Shown: positions 44,299 through 54,172, counted from the stretch's first letter. The stretch is DNA of 64,000 nt from an uncultured bacterium (GCA_937967455.1 CALCJK010000003.1:186001-250000), one strand, 5' to 3'. Translations and numbers: made by a program. The notes: generated by a model not told the origin, from the letters alone.

Positions 44299-45474
44299 TT
44301 ATCTTTCGATGATGATAGCGCTTGCCTCGCCGCCACCAATGCAGGCCGTGGCAATTCCTCGTTTTGCATTAATTCGGTGCATTGCATGCAATAATGTAAC
44401 TAAAATTCTGGTTCCGCTTGCGCCAATTGGGTGACCTAATGCAACGGCGCCACCGTGAATATTTACCCTTTTATTATCAAGATTCAAAATTTTATTGACT
44501 GCTATTGTCACAACTGCAAAGGCTTCATTTATTTCAAATAAATCTATATCACTCAAATTTAAGTTAGCTTTACTTAACACTTTTTTAATTGCATCTGCTG
44601 GAGCGGTAGTGAACCATTCAGGTTTTTTAGCATAGGAGGCGTATGCTACAATTTTTGCAAGTGGTTTCAAGCCCATTTTTTCAGCTTTATCTCTTGACAT
44701 AACAACAACTGCTGCTGCGCCATCATTAATTTTTGATGCATTTGCAGCTGTAACAGTTCCATCCTTTTGGAATGCCGGTTTTAGAGTCGAAATTTTGTCA
44801 AATTTTACTTTTTTAGGTTCCTCATCTTCTGATACAATTATAGGCTCCGAATATTTTTGATCGATTTTGACTGGGACAATTTCTGCTTCAAAATATTTTT
44901 TTTCTTGTGCTTCGAGTGCACGTTTGTAACTATTAACTGCAAATTCATCTTGTTCTTGTCTTGAAATATTCATTTCTTTTGCACATATTTCACCTGCATT
45001 ACCCATATGAAAATTATTGTACACATCCCATAATCCATCGTGTATCATTAAATCAGTTAATTGACCGTGCCCTAAACGATATCCATTCCGTGCTTTATCT
45101 AACATATAAGGTACATTTGACATGCTTTCCATTCCACCTGCAACTATTACCTCAGCATCTCCAAGCATTATAGCTTGAGTTGCCAGCATAATAGATTTTA
45201 ATCCAGAACCACAAACTTTATTGACTGTCATACATTCTACGGATTCGGGTAGTCCTGCGAATAATGCAGCTTGTCGTGCAGGCGCCTGTCCCATACCAGC
45301 TGTTAATACGGATCCCATTATAACCTCATCAACAGCATCAATAGGAACATTTGCCCTTTTTAAGGCTTCACTAATTACCATTGAACCAAGTTTTGGTGCT
45401 GAAATTTGACTGAGTGAGCCCTGGAAAGATCCAATTGGTGTCCTTACAGCACTCACAATTACGGCTTCTTTCAT
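44299..45474 (-). CDS. acetyl-CoA C-acetyltransferase (thiolase)
   Basis: Thiolase of 391 residues. Cys88 in [10 protein letters not shown] accepts the acyl group; His is in [17 protein letters not shown] and the second Cys in [11 protein letters not shown]. It can split acetoacetyl-CoA or longer 3-ketoacyl-CoA, or condense two acetyl-CoA. A strong AGGAGG ribosome site precedes the ATG. It is the first of three genes, followed by hbd and the acyl-CoA dehydrogenase. A proper enoyl-CoA hydratase is missing from this cluster. Confidence 0.95.
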   Translation of the reverse strand: MKEAVIVSAVRTPIGSFQGSLSQISAPKLGSMVISEALKRANVPIDAVDEVIMGSVLTAGMGQAPARQAALFAGLPESVECMTVNKVCGSGLKSIMLATQAIMLGDAEVIVAGGMESMSNVPYMLDKARNGYRLGHGQLTDLMIHDGLWDVYNNFHMGNAGEICAKEMNISRQEQDEFAVNSYKRALEAQEKKYFEAEIVPVKIDQKYSEPIIVSEDEEPKKVKFDKISTLKPAFQKDGTVTAANASKINDGAAAVVVMSRDKAEKMGLKPLAKIVAYASYAKKPEWFTTAPADAIKKVLSKANLNLSDIDLFEINEAFAVVTIAVNKILNLDNKRVNIHGGAVALGHPIGASGTRILVTLLHAMHRINAKRGIATACIGGGEASAIIIER

Positions 45475-45488
45475 AAATCCTCCTGAAA

Positions 45489-47012
45489 TTATTTTATTCT
45501 AAGAAATTCTATTCTACGATTTTTTGCTCTACCTTCAGATGTTTTATTATCAGCAATTGGTCTTTCAAAACCATATCCAACTGTTTTAATACGATCTGGA
45601 TTTATACCTTTGCTTACTAAGTAACTCTTTACTGATTCTGCCCTAGCAAGAGACAATTTTTTATTTGCTGCGACAGTTCCAATATTATCAGTATGTCCAC
45701 TTATTTCAATATGGATTTCTGGGTTTGCTATCAAACCTGCTACAACTACATCTAATGTATCTTTAGATTGTGGTAGTAATTTTGCGCTATTAAATTCAAA
45801 ATTTACACCTCTCAATATGATCTTTTGTCCGACGTCAGGAATAAATGTAATATCATCTTTGGGATCATTGGGATCTTTACCTTTGGATACTTCGACTCCA
45901 TCTGGAACACCGCCTTTATCTGTATCCATAGCTAATGGATTGGTTAAGTAGGTTATTACTTCTTCACCATCAGTTAACCCATCGCCGTCTGTATCAATGA
46001 TCAGAGGATTTGTTAAGTATCTTAAAACTTCCTCACCATCAAATAATTTGTCTCCATCTGTATCTTTTAAAGTTGGGTCAGTTTTATATTTCTTAACTTC
46101 ATCACCATCTTTCAGTCCATCCCCATCAGTATCAGGATTTAATGGGTCTGTTTTAGTCGTTAAAATTTCTTCACCATCAAATAATCCATCCCCATCAGTG
46201 TCAGGATTTAGTGGATTCGTTCTATACACGAATATTTCTTCATAATCATTCAGTCTATCGTGATCAGTATCTTTATCTAATGGATTTGTATTATAAATAA
46301 ATACTTCCTCACCGTCTTTTAATCCATCACCATCTGTATCAGGATTATAAGGATCAGTACCAAATTTTTTCTCATCTCGATTTTTGAGACCATCTTTATC
46401 TGGATCAGCATCACCTGATTCAAATATTGCCATCACATTAATACCAATAAATAAATACCCATCATTATTATCATTATATTTCCAATCGTCGAGATAATCT
46501 TTTGTACCAACATTATATGTTGCGGTTAATTCAACAATTGAGTTTCTTGTTATATAATATTGTAGACTTGCACCAAGGGGTATTACACCCATCCAGTGTG
46601 TATATTCCCCTCTTGCATTTCGTGGTAGTGGCTTTTCATTTTCATCTATTGGATTAAAGTTCATTATACTAATTCCACTGAACGCATATGGTCGTAAACG
46701 ACCTGTTGATATTGGGGAAACAATTAATCTAAAATCGAATGGTATGATTTTAGACATGAAGAAGCCAAACTTTTTTCCTTCTAACATACCGAATCCGAAA
46801 CCAGCTTCAAAGCCAAATGAACTGGTAGGATAGTAACGTGTGAATATTCGAGAAATAGGTTTAAATATGCTACCACCTACATCGGTTTGAGCCAAAGCGG
46901 TTCCAAAACTTAGACCCAATCCAAATGTTTTTTCAGTTATTTGACTTAAAGATATATTTTGGAATACAAAAAAAGCGATAGAAACTAAGATAATTTTTAA
47001 CGGTTTTTTCAT
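45489..47012 (-). CDS. OmpA family protein with thrombospondin type 3 repeats
   Basis: Protein of 507 residues: signal peptide (1-23), N-terminal 8-strand-type barrel (about 25-197), eight acidic thrombospondin type 3 repeats (203-387), and an OmpA C-terminal domain (395-507) that binds peptidoglycan, with SGHTDNIGTVAANKKLSLARAESV and the Asp/Arg pair in RAKNRRIEF. It links the outer membrane to the wall and probably binds much calcium. It lies 14 bases upstream of the thiolase gene on the same strand; this may be accidental rather than functional. Confidence 0.92.
   Translation of the reverse strand: MKKPLKIILVSIAFFVFQNISLSQITEKTFGLGLSFGTALAQTDVGGSIFKPISRIFTRYYPTSSFGFEAGFGFGMLEGKKFGFFMSKIIPFDFRLIVSPISTGRLRPYAFSGISIMNFNPIDENEKPLPRNARGEYTHWMGVIPLGASLQYYITRNSIVELTATYNVGTKDYLDDWKYNDNNDGYLFIGINVMAIFESGDADPDKDGLKNRDEKKFGTDPYNPDTDGDGLKDGEEVFIYNTNPLDKDTDHDRLNDYEEIFVYRTNPLNPDTDGDGLFDGEEILTTKTDPLNPDTDGDGLKDGDEVKKYKTDPTLKDTDGDKLFDGEEVLRYLTNPLIIDTDGDGLTDGEEVITYLTNPLAMDTDKGGVPDGVEVSKGKDPNDPKDDITFIPDVGQKIILRGVNFEFNSAKLLPQSKDTLDVVVAGLIANPEIHIEISGHTDNIGTVAANKKLSLARAESVKSYLVSKGINPDRIKTVGYGFERPIADNKTSEGRAKNRRIEFLRIK
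45852..46406 (-). repeat. tandem 69-base repeats coding TSP3 units
   Basis: Eight consecutive units of about 23 codons inside the OmpA-like gene, each opening with DTDGDGL or a close form and followed by DGEE and TNP or TDP. The first (DPDKDGL) and last (DTDKGGV) units have drifted. The pattern may vary in copy number between strains. Confidence 0.85.
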
Positions 47013-47036
47013 TAAATATTAGGTTGTTGTTGACTT

Positions 47037-47065
47037 AATTTAATATATAACTATGAGAAAGTCAA
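47037..47065 (-). promoter_or_regulatory. promoter of the OmpA/TSP3 gene
   Basis: Minus-strand TTGACT (47065-47060), 17-base spacer, TAAATT (47042-47037). An inverted repeat, TTGACTT at 47030-47036 and AAGTCAA at 47059-47065, frames the promoter and overlaps its -35 box, which hints at regulation. Confidence 0.5.
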
Positions 47066-47090
47066 GAGTTTGAAGTTAAAATTTTATTAT

Positions 47091-47116
47091 AAAAAAAGCC
47101 CTTTGAAAAGGGCTTT
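47091..47116 (-). terminator. intrinsic terminator after rho
   Basis: Minus-strand stem AAAGCCCTT / AAGGGCTTT with a 4-base loop followed by seven T, 22 bases after the rho stop and before the OmpA promoter. Confidence 0.92.
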
Positions 47117-47138
47117 AAATTATATAAAATCCAATATT

Positions 47139-48392
47139 TTAGCTATTCATTGAGCGGAGAAATTCTTTATTATTCTTGGTTCCACGCATTTTTTCAAGTA
47201 AAAACTCCATAGCTTCTACAGTAGAAAAGTCGCTTAGGAGCTTTCTAAGAATCCAAATACGATTTAAGTCATCAGGGTCGAGAAGCATTTCTTCCTTACG
47301 AGTACCTGAACGATTCACATCAAAAGCTGGGAAAATTCTCCTATCACTTAATTTTCTATCAAGAATAATTTCCATATTTCCAGTACCCTTAAATTCTTCG
47401 AAAATAACCTCGTCCATTCTGCTTCCAGTTTCAATTAAAGCTGTTGCAATTATAGTTAAGCTCCCACCTTCTTCAATATTTCTTGCCGCTCCAAAAAACC
47501 GCTTTGGTCGTTGTAATGCATTTGCATCTACACCACCAGAGAGAATTTTTCCACTATGAGGGACCACTGTATTATGTGCGCGAGCTAAGCGTGTTATACT
47601 ATCAAGTAAAATAACCACATCTTTCTTTGCTTCTACAAGCCGCTTTGCTTTTTCAAGAACCATATCAGATACTTGAACATGTCTATCAGCTGGTTCATCA
47701 AATGTAGAGCTGATAACTTCAGCTTGAACTGATCGTTCCATGTCAGTAACTTCTTCGGGACGTTCATCAATAAGTAGGACTATTAAGTATACTTCAGGAT
47801 GATTTCGTTTAATACTATTTGCAATTTTTTGAAGTAAAATAGTCTTACCAGCTTTAGGAGGTGATACAATCATTCCTCGCTGACCTTTACCAATAGGTGC
47901 AAGTAAATCCATTATGCGCATTGAGTATTCACCTGGTGAGGTTTCTAACTTTAATTTTTCAAGTGGATAAATTGGAGTTAAATTGTCAAATAAAACTCTA
48001 TCCCGAATTGCTTCTGGATTCTCTTCGTTGACTGCTTCAACTTTTAATAAAGCAAAGAACCTTTCACCTTCCTTTGGAGGTCTTACCTGGCCACTTACCG
48101 TATCACCAGTACGTAGGCCAAACTTTTTTATTTGAGAGGGCGATACATATATATCATCCGGGGATGGTAAATAGTTATAGTCTGCAGAGCGAAGGAAACC
48201 ATATCCATCGGGTAATACTTCAAGAACTCCTTTGCTAAATCCAACTCCATCTTTTGCGGATTGAACCTCGAGTATTTTAAAAATTAAATCCTGCTTGCGC
48301 ATATCGCTATAACCGGTAATATCAAGCTGTTTAGCGATTTTGGTTAACTCTGCAATCTTCTTTGATTTGAGTTCGGCAATGTCCATAGGCAT
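47139..48392 (-). CDS. rho: transcription termination factor Rho
   Basis: Hexameric RNA helicase of 417 residues. N-terminal helical part ([20 protein letters not shown]), cold-shock-like RNA-binding domain with [17 protein letters not shown] and [23 protein letters not shown]-loop SPPKAGKT (177-184), Walker [17 protein letters not shown], then the Q and R loops ([28 protein letters not shown]). There is no large insertion domain as seen in some Bacteroidetes Rho proteins. It has its own promoter and a structured 160-base leader. Confidence 0.97.
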   Translation of the reverse strand: MPMDIAELKSKKIAELTKIAKQLDITGYSDMRKQDLIFKILEVQSAKDGVGFSKGVLEVLPDGYGFLRSADYNYLPSPDDIYVSPSQIKKFGLRTGDTVSGQVRPPKEGERFFALLKVEAVNEENPEAIRDRVLFDNLTPIYPLEKLKLETSPGEYSMRIMDLLAPIGKGQRGMIVSPPKAGKTILLQKIANSIKRNHPEVYLIVLLIDERPEEVTDMERSVQAEVISSTFDEPADRHVQVSDMVLEKAKRLVEAKKDVVILLDSITRLARAHNTVVPHSGKILSGGVDANALQRPKRFFGAARNIEEGGSLTIIATALIETGSRMDEVIFEEFKGTGNMEIILDRKLSDRRIFPAFDVNRSGTRKEEMLLDPDDLNRIWILRKLLSDFSTVEAMEFLLEKMRGTKNNKEFLRSMNS

Positions 48393-48553
48393 TATAACAT
48401 CTCTTAATTTGTTGATAATTTATTAGATATTATTTTAATATCTGATTTCATATGTATTTATCACTTTGTGATATTATTTTGGTTGGTATCAATTGTCATA
48501 GAAAAGTTTACTTGGATAGAAATCAGATATGTTTTGCTCGTTATATTAAAATC
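48393..48553 (-). promoter_or_regulatory. structured 5' leader of rho, candidate autoregulatory element
   Basis: About 160 bases of untranslated leader. It contains a 12-base perfect inverted repeat, GAAATCAGATAT at 48519-48530 and ATATCTGATTTC at 48438-48449, about 70 bases apart. It also has two local hairpins: TATCAC-TTT-GTGATA at 48459-48473 and AGATATTA-TTT-TAATATCT at 48425-48443. The last one shares bases 48438-48443 with an arm of the long repeat, so the two cannot form together. In E. coli rho is controlled by termination in its own leader; here a switch of that kind is inferred. Confidence 0.45.
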
Positions 48554-48559
48554 TATAAG

Positions 48560-48588
48560 AATATACATATATTTTTTACAAAAGTCAA
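48560..48588 (-). promoter_or_regulatory. promoter of rho
   Basis: Minus-strand TTGACT (48588-48583), 17-base spacer, TATATT (48565-48560). The -35 box overlaps the folC stop codon. The start point is near 48553. Confidence 0.7.
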
Positions 48589-49874
48589 GCTTCCAATAAA
48601 TTTAAAGTTTCCCCCAAAATATAATGCGATCCGGTAATTAGAATAATATCTTTTGATTTATATAATTTAAACGCTATTTTCAAGGAATTTTCTACATTTT
48701 TACCATCAATACAAGGAAATTTATATTGATGTAATAAGTATTTTATTTGCCAGCTTTTTAAAGAGCGTTCGTTATTTGCTTCCGTAACTATTACTAATTT
48801 CGAAAATTTCGTAAGGTAAGGTAAAATACCATTTATATCTTTGTCGCTCATTAATCCAAAAATAGTAATTGTATTATAAATTCCCATTCTTAACAAGCTT
48901 TGTGAGAGATTTTTGAATGCTTCAGGATTATGTGCTACGTCGCCTATTATCATTGGGTCTGTAGAAAGTTGTTCAAGCCGTCCCCTCAAATTAGAAAATA
49001 TTTTTATATTTTTTAAGCCTAGACGAATTTTCCTTTCATTTATTTTGTGATAATTATATTTTTCTTTCAAAATTTCGATACAAGAAAGTGCTAATAAAAT
49101 ATTATTTTTTTGATATATTCCCGATAAACCTATATTTAGATTTTTATAAACTTTATTTTTAAATTTTACATTTACTAAAATTTTTTCTAATTGATTTTGC
49201 AAAAAGTCTATTTTTCCTAATTTAAATACTTCTAATACTTCAGTATTTTTACTTCTTGCAACTTGCCTGAATATTTTCAATAAATTTTTATTTTCTACTG
49301 CTGTAATACATGGGATCGAATGTTTGATTATTCCAGCTTTTTCATAGGCAATTTGTTCTAGAGTGTTGCCTAAATATTGTGTATGCTCCTTACTGATAGA
49401 TGTTATTACACTTATTAGTGGTCTAACTACATTAGTTGCATCAAGCCGCCCGCCCATTCCTGTTTCTATCACTGCTATATCAACATTATTGTCCGCGAAA
49501 TACTTGAAAGCAATTGCTGTAGTTGCCTCAAAAAATGTCAGTTTTATTGATTCAAAATATTTTTTTAGATCTTTTATATATTCAACTAATTTTTTGTCAG
49601 GTATTGGTATACCATCGATTTTGATTCTTTCATTAAATTTTACTAAGTGTGGTGATGTATATAAGCCTGTTTTGTAACCCGAAGCGGTAAGAATCGCTGC
49701 GATCATTGCAGAAGTAGATCCCTTTCCGTTTGTACCAGCAATATGAATGCTTGGAAATTGCTTATGTGGATTGTGAATGTTCTCAAGAATTTTATTTATA
49801 TTCTCGAGGCCCATTTTAATCCCAAATTTTTGTAGGTTAAACAGATATTTTAGTGTTTGATCGTAAATTTTCAA
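48585..49874 (-). CDS. folC: folylpolyglutamate synthase/dihydrofolate synthase
   Basis: Mur-ligase family enzyme of 429 residues that adds glutamate to dihydropteroate or folates. P-loop in HIAGTNGKGSTSAMIAAIL (44-62), then GLYTSPHLVKFNERI, FFEATTAIAFKYFADN, ETGMGGRLDATNVV, and SKEHTQYLGNTLEQIAYEKAGIIK. The C-terminal domain has GDVAHNPEAF and ends near ITGSHYILGE. It lies six bases after pyrD. Confidence 0.95.
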   Translation of the reverse strand: MKIYDQTLKYLFNLQKFGIKMGLENINKILENIHNPHKQFPSIHIAGTNGKGSTSAMIAAILTASGYKTGLYTSPHLVKFNERIKIDGIPIPDKKLVEYIKDLKKYFESIKLTFFEATTAIAFKYFADNNVDIAVIETGMGGRLDATNVVRPLISVITSISKEHTQYLGNTLEQIAYEKAGIIKHSIPCITAVENKNLLKIFRQVARSKNTEVLEVFKLGKIDFLQNQLEKILVNVKFKNKVYKNLNIGLSGIYQKNNILLALSCIEILKEKYNYHKINERKIRLGLKNIKIFSNLRGRLEQLSTDPMIIGDVAHNPEAFKNLSQSLLRMGIYNTITIFGLMSDKDINGILPYLTKFSKLVIVTEANNERSLKSWQIKYLLHQYKFPCIDGKNVENSLKIAFKLYKSKDIILITGSHYILGETLNLLEA

Positions 49875-49880
49875 TTAGTT

Positions 49881-50816
49881 TCAGTTATTTATTGCCAGAT
49901 TACCAGATAAGTCGATAGAGCCAATAAATTCTTCAAAATCTTTTATACAATTATCATCACAAAATTTTTCAAGCTCTGTTATAATATCTACAGAAGAATG
50001 TGGATTAATGAAGTTTGCGGTTCCAATTTGTACTGCTTTTGCTCCAGCTAAGAAAAATTCTAAAGCATCGTTAAGACTTAGAATACCCCCAATGCCTATA
50101 ACTGGAATTTTTACTGCACGTACAGTTTCGAAAACTTTTGCAAGTGCAATAGGTCTAATTGCTGGTCCAGATAAACCACCCGTAATTGTAGACAACTTAG
50201 GTTTTCTAGTTTTTACATCGATAGCCATTCCAACTAAGGTATTAATTAGAGAAACAGCGTCAGCACCTTCTGATTCTGCTGCAATAGCGAAATCAGAAAT
50301 TTTGGTTACATTAGGTGTTAACTTTACAATAATCGGTTTTTGAGTTAATTTTCGTGCAATTCTGGTAATTTCTGAAACCGATTTCAGATTTGTTCCCAAA
50401 CTCAATCCACCTTCTTTAACATTTGGGCAAGACAAATTCAATTCGAAAGCTTTTATTACTGGTTCATTGTTTAGCATTTCAATCAGTTTTCCGTATTCTT
50501 CGTCTGAGTTTCCTGCAATATTTACAATGATCACGGTGTTGAGGTTGGATAATTGTGGGAGTATTTTATCTAAAAATTCTCTCACACCTATGTTTGCTAA
50601 ACCGATTGAATTTAACAAACCGCTTGGAGTTTCGATAATTCTATTTGGAGGATTACCAGCTCTAGGATTAAGTGTGATAGATTTAGTAATCAGTGCTCCT
50701 AATTTATTTACATCGATTAACTGTGGTATTTCAACTCCATACCCAAATGTTCCTGAAGCAGTAAATATTCTGTTCTTAAATTCCACATCTCTAATTTTAA
50801 AAGCAAATTTTGTCAT
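49881..50816 (-). CDS. pyrD: dihydroorotate dehydrogenase, class 1B catalytic subunit
   Basis: FMN enzyme of 311 residues that oxidises dihydroorotate to orotate in pyrimidine synthesis. The catalytic base is Cys130 in ELNLSCPNVKEGG, which marks class 1 rather than the Ser of class 2. FTASGTFGYG, the substrate loop NPPNRIIETPSGLLNSIGL, IVKLTPNV, GLSGPAIRPIAL and GIGGILSLNDALEF complete the set. Because pyrK follows (on the upstream side, one base away), this is the NAD-linked class 1B heterotetramer. Confidence 0.95.
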   Translation of the reverse strand: MTKFAFKIRDVEFKNRIFTASGTFGYGVEIPQLIDVNKLGALITKSITLNPRAGNPPNRIIETPSGLLNSIGLANIGVREFLDKILPQLSNLNTVIIVNIAGNSDEEYGKLIEMLNNEPVIKAFELNLSCPNVKEGGLSLGTNLKSVSEITRIARKLTQKPIIVKLTPNVTKISDFAIAAESEGADAVSLINTLVGMAIDVKTRKPKLSTITGGLSGPAIRPIALAKVFETVRAVKIPVIGIGGILSLNDALEFFLAGAKAVQIGTANFINPHSSVDIITELEKFCDDNCIKDFEEFIGSIDLSGNLAINN

Positions 50817-50817
50817 A

Positions 50818-51582
50818 TTATAATTCTATATCTTTAGCATTAAATACAGGTCCATCAACACAAGAGAGTAAATACTTTTTAGAAGAATTTTTAGATTTTA
50901 CTGCACATCCCTGGCAAATTCCAGTTCCACAAGCCATCATGGTTTCTAATGAAATTTCACAATTTATATTGAATTTTCTTGCTACCTTTATTAATTCAAT
51001 TAGCATTGGAGTTGGCCCACAAGCGTATATTTTATAGCTTTTACCTGCTGAATTAGATAAATAATTATCCAAAAGTGAAACAATATTTCCTTTATATCCT
51101 TCACTTCCGTCATCTGTAGAAATGTATTTTGCTGGCAAATAGTCTTTCAGTAAATATTCTTTATTTTTCGCGCCTAAAAAAATTACTATGTTTTTTTTAA
51201 GTCTTTGTAAACTTCTAAACAGCATTGGTAATGGAGCTGCACCGAGACCACCTCCTACTAAAATTGATATATCTTCTCCATCATCTAATTTAAAAGGCTT
51301 ACCAAGAGGACCAATTATATCTAATGTATCATCAACTTGTTTGTGAGTAAGTTTTTTCGTACCCATTCCCATAACACCAACAACAATTTCTACTTCCTCT
51401 TCAGTTGTATAATATATACTAAACGGTCTTCGAAGTAATGGTACTGAAGTTTCATCTATTCGAATATTAACGAATTGTCCCTGTTTTGCCGATTGTGCAA
51501 TAAGTGGAGACTTAAACTTTATCTTTATTATAGACGGATTTAGTTTTTCAATGCTTGTGATTGAACAAAATTGGTGGATCAT
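50818..51582 (-). CDS. pyrK: dihydroorotate dehydrogenase electron transfer subunit
   Basis: Protein of 254 residues that passes electrons from PyrD to NAD through FAD and a 2Fe-2S centre. FAD domain with VPLLRRPFSIYYTT, NAD domain with ILVGGGLGAAPLP, and the cluster ligands Cys218, Cys223, Cys226 and Cys241 (MACGTGICQGCAV and LLSCVDGP). Upstream of pyrD and downstream of the TPR lipoprotein in one operon. Confidence 0.95.
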   Translation of the reverse strand: MIHQFCSITSIEKLNPSIIKIKFKSPLIAQSAKQGQFVNIRIDETSVPLLRRPFSIYYTTEEEVEIVVGVMGMGTKKLTHKQVDDTLDIIGPLGKPFKLDDGEDISILVGGGLGAAPLPMLFRSLQRLKKNIVIFLGAKNKEYLLKDYLPAKYISTDDGSEGYKGNIVSLLDNYLSNSAGKSYKIYACGPTPMLIELIKVARKFNINCEISLETMMACGTGICQGCAVKSKNSSKKYLLSCVDGPVFNAKDIEL

Positions 51583-51590
51583 AATTATTT

Positions 51591-53759
51591 TTATTCTGGT
51601 GGTTCTTCCTCATCTATTTCGATATCTTCTATATCTGGTTCTTCATCATCTTCTTCTCTAATATCCCTACCCCTAACATTTCTTTGTTGTTGAGAAACAC
51701 TTTTTTTATTATCACCTTGTTGAGTTTGAACATATTTGGGTGAAGGTGGTGGTGGTGGTATAATTTCTTTTATCTTAATTACTTGTGATAATTTACTGGT
51801 ATCTTCTGCTACAGCAACCTTATCAACTATTTCTTTTGCATATAGTGATTGAGGATAATTATCTATCAATTTTCTATAATAGTATTTTGCACTGTCATTA
51901 TTTTGCAAAATATTTTCATAAGTCCAACCAATTGTAAAAATAGATTTAATGGAAAATTGAGAAATACTATCAGTACTGCTAATTTTCTTCAATATTTTTA
52001 TAGCATCTAATGGTTTCTTGTTGTTAATTGCTAAAATGGCTTTTTCATACAGTCGCTCATAATTATAATTAGAATCAACAGGACTATAGAAGTCTTCACC
52101 TCTGATTTTCTTTGCAATCTGCGTGTATTCAGATTTAGGATATTCGTTAACTAATTTATAATAACAGGAGTCAGCTTTTTGTTGATCTTGTTTTAATTTA
52201 TATATTTCAATTAGGGAATAGTAAGCTTTAGGGGCAAAATTATCTTTATATTTAGAATTTAATACATCTAAAAACCAATATTCAGCAGAATCTAATAGAC
52301 TCAGATCTAAGAAAAATATAGTAGCAAGTTCCATCTGGCTTTTAGCTTGCAAAAAGAGCAAACTATCGGAATTAATACCAGCAATTTGAATTTTAGTTTG
52401 TTGAGTTTCGGTTAAAGGTATTTCTTCAGTTATTGGATCCTGTAATATATCTTCTTCTAATGTATCTTTTTTTTCTGTGTACAAAGTATCAATAGTCTTT
52501 GTAATGCTTGTATCGACATTAATGGAACTTATAGTAGTATTAGAATCTATAATTGATTTATTTGTATCAGAAAGATTTCTATAGAGACTGTCATACTTAA
52601 ATATTTCGCTTCTGTGTTGTAAAAGTTTAGATAGTATTTCGGATTTTTTTTGTGCTAACCCAGTAATTTCTGATTGTGAAAATTCAGACTTAGCTTTATC
52701 ATAATAAAACTTTGCTTCATTAAAGTCGTGTGCATTTTCATACATTAACCCCCTATAGAAAAAGCTTTTAGCTGCTGCGTCTGTTTTTTTGTAAAGTGAG
52801 TCAACCAGCTCATATTGTGTCAGAGCTGTTTCCAAATTACCTATTTTCTCATGTGTGATAGCAATTTCTAAATCTATATATGATAAATTTGTTTGTGAAA
52901 TTTCATCTTTCCGCATTTTTGTGAAATAGTCAAGTGCATTTTTATAATCACCGAGTTCTCTTAACATTCTTGCGTAACTTAATTTTGCTTTAAATTTTAA
53001 GTTTTTATCTGGATCAAAATTTAAAACCCTAAAGTAGGAAACTTTTGCATCATTATAATTTTGTATTACTTCGTTAATTCTACCATTAAGATATGCCGCT
53101 ATTGCAAGTAAATATTCGTCACCTTTAATTTTTAATGCATCTTCCAGAGATATTAAAGATTTATCGTATTGATTTTGTTGATAAAATATCTGAGCTTTTA
53201 AGAGATTTAACTCAATAGCAATGTCCTTTGATTTAATTGTGGCTTCTGAGATAATTTTATCAATATAAGTTAATGCACTTTCATAAGCTTCGTTGTAATA
53301 TAATGTTTTAGCATATAATAAATGTGCTCTCCACAGATGCTTACTGTTTGGAAAATTTTCTATTAGTTCTTCAAACTTTTTAATTGCAAGATCTCCCTCA
53401 CCTTCATAATAATAAATTTCACCTATCATCATCAGTGCATCGTCAAACCATTTACTCATCGGATAAAATTGTAATATCTTTGAAGCTTTTTCAAGAACAA
53501 GATTAAATTTTGTTTTTACGCTTGGATTTGCGATATACTGAGCAAAATAATTTGTGTCCAGATCTTTTGGTGGATTTTTTTTAAGTTCTATAATAGCTTC
53601 ATCAAATGTTTTTTTCGCATTATAATAGGTATTGAAATAACCCATCACATTCTGATATCGGACTGTGAAAAATTTGCCAAAAGGTCCTGAGCAACCAGTT
53701 AGAAATAGCAATAATATTATCAATATTGAGAAATGTCTATTCAAAATTTTTACTTTCAT
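51591..53759 (-). CDS. TPR lipoprotein, PorW/SprE-like
   Basis: Protein of 722 residues with a lipoprotein signal (LLFLTGCSG, lipid Cys22) and many TPR repeats, for example WFDDALMMIGEIYYYEGEGDLAIKKFEELIENFP followed by HLWRAHLLYAKTLYYNEAYESALTYI. A Thr/Ser/Asp-rich linker covers about 390-460, a second TPR block about 470-650, and the end is a proline stretch and a very acidic tail. The N terminus VRYQNVMGYFNTYYNAKKTFDEAI is similar to that of PorW/SprE lipoproteins, which help type IX secretion and gliding. Since proteins with sorting tails are present here, that role is plausible, but a generic TPR lipoprotein is also possible. Confidence 0.65.
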   Translation of the reverse strand: MKVKILNRHFSILIILLLFLTGCSGPFGKFFTVRYQNVMGYFNTYYNAKKTFDEAIIELKKNPPKDLDTNYFAQYIANPSVKTKFNLVLEKASKILQFYPMSKWFDDALMMIGEIYYYEGEGDLAIKKFEELIENFPNSKHLWRAHLLYAKTLYYNEAYESALTYIDKIISEATIKSKDIAIELNLLKAQIFYQQNQYDKSLISLEDALKIKGDEYLLAIAAYLNGRINEVIQNYNDAKVSYFRVLNFDPDKNLKFKAKLSYARMLRELGDYKNALDYFTKMRKDEISQTNLSYIDLEIAITHEKIGNLETALTQYELVDSLYKKTDAAAKSFFYRGLMYENAHDFNEAKFYYDKAKSEFSQSEITGLAQKKSEILSKLLQHRSEIFKYDSLYRNLSDTNKSIIDSNTTISSINVDTSITKTIDTLYTEKKDTLEEDILQDPITEEIPLTETQQTKIQIAGINSDSLLFLQAKSQMELATIFFLDLSLLDSAEYWFLDVLNSKYKDNFAPKAYYSLIEIYKLKQDQQKADSCYYKLVNEYPKSEYTQIAKKIRGEDFYSPVDSNYNYERLYEKAILAINNKKPLDAIKILKKISSTDSISQFSIKSIFTIGWTYENILQNNDSAKYYYRKLIDNYPQSLYAKEIVDKVAVAEDTSKLSQVIKIKEIIPPPPPSPKYVQTQQGDNKKSVSQQQRNVRGRDIREEDDEEPDIEDIEIDEEEPPE

Positions 53760-53797
53760 TATGTAAATATTAAGGAATATTTAGAGAAAAAACAAAA

Positions 53798-54172
53798 TTA
53801 AACAAGCTGCCCAATTATTTCAACATTGATTTCAATTGGTAAAAATGTATATGAATTTTTTATATGTATTATTACGACACCAATTTTATAATTTGATCGA
53901 AGTATCAATTTATCGGGCGATTTCGAAACTATTTCAATTAGTTCTCTTCCTTCTATTATTTCAAAAATAACATTAACTTTTTTAAATGGTATTTCCATTC
54001 CAAGTTTGTTATATGGCTTAACATAAATTGTTATAGTTGAGTTTCCATCTGGAAATAGGTATTCAGGTTCCTTATTAACTTCCAGTTTATTTACTATAAA
54101 GAATACTCTATAAACTAATAAAATAAGCACTAAAGCTAAAAATACAATAACAATTTTGATTTGAATTATCAT
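53798..54172 (-). CDS. small membrane-anchored Ig-like protein, hypothetical
   Basis: Not recognised at family level. 124 residues: one N-terminal membrane helix (about 4-27) and a beta-sandwich of about 95 residues. The stretch GNSTITIYVKPYNKLGMEIPFKKVNVIFEIIEG resembles bacterial Ig-like (invasin/Big_1) repeats, which have a strand, an N-x-x-G/P turn and V-x-F-x-I-x-x-G. It is 38 bases upstream of the TPR lipoprotein on the same strand and heads the operon with pyrK, pyrD and folC. Confidence 0.55.
   Translation of the reverse strand: MIIQIKIVIVFLALVLILLVYRVFFIVNKLEVNKEPEYLFPDGNSTITIYVKPYNKLGMEIPFKKVNVIFEIIEGRELIEIVSKSPDKLILRSNYKIGVVIIHIKNSYTFLPIEINVEIIGQLV

Noticed and set aside
44280..44387. 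Longer N terminus of the hydroxyacyl-CoA dehydrogenase
   Set aside because: It would overlap the thiolase gene by 89 bases and adds residues before the Rossmann start; ATG 44279 with AAAGGGA fits.
47176..47559. 127-codon open frame on the plus strand inside rho
   Set aside because: It is the mirror of the conserved rho gene; no ribosome site or family features.
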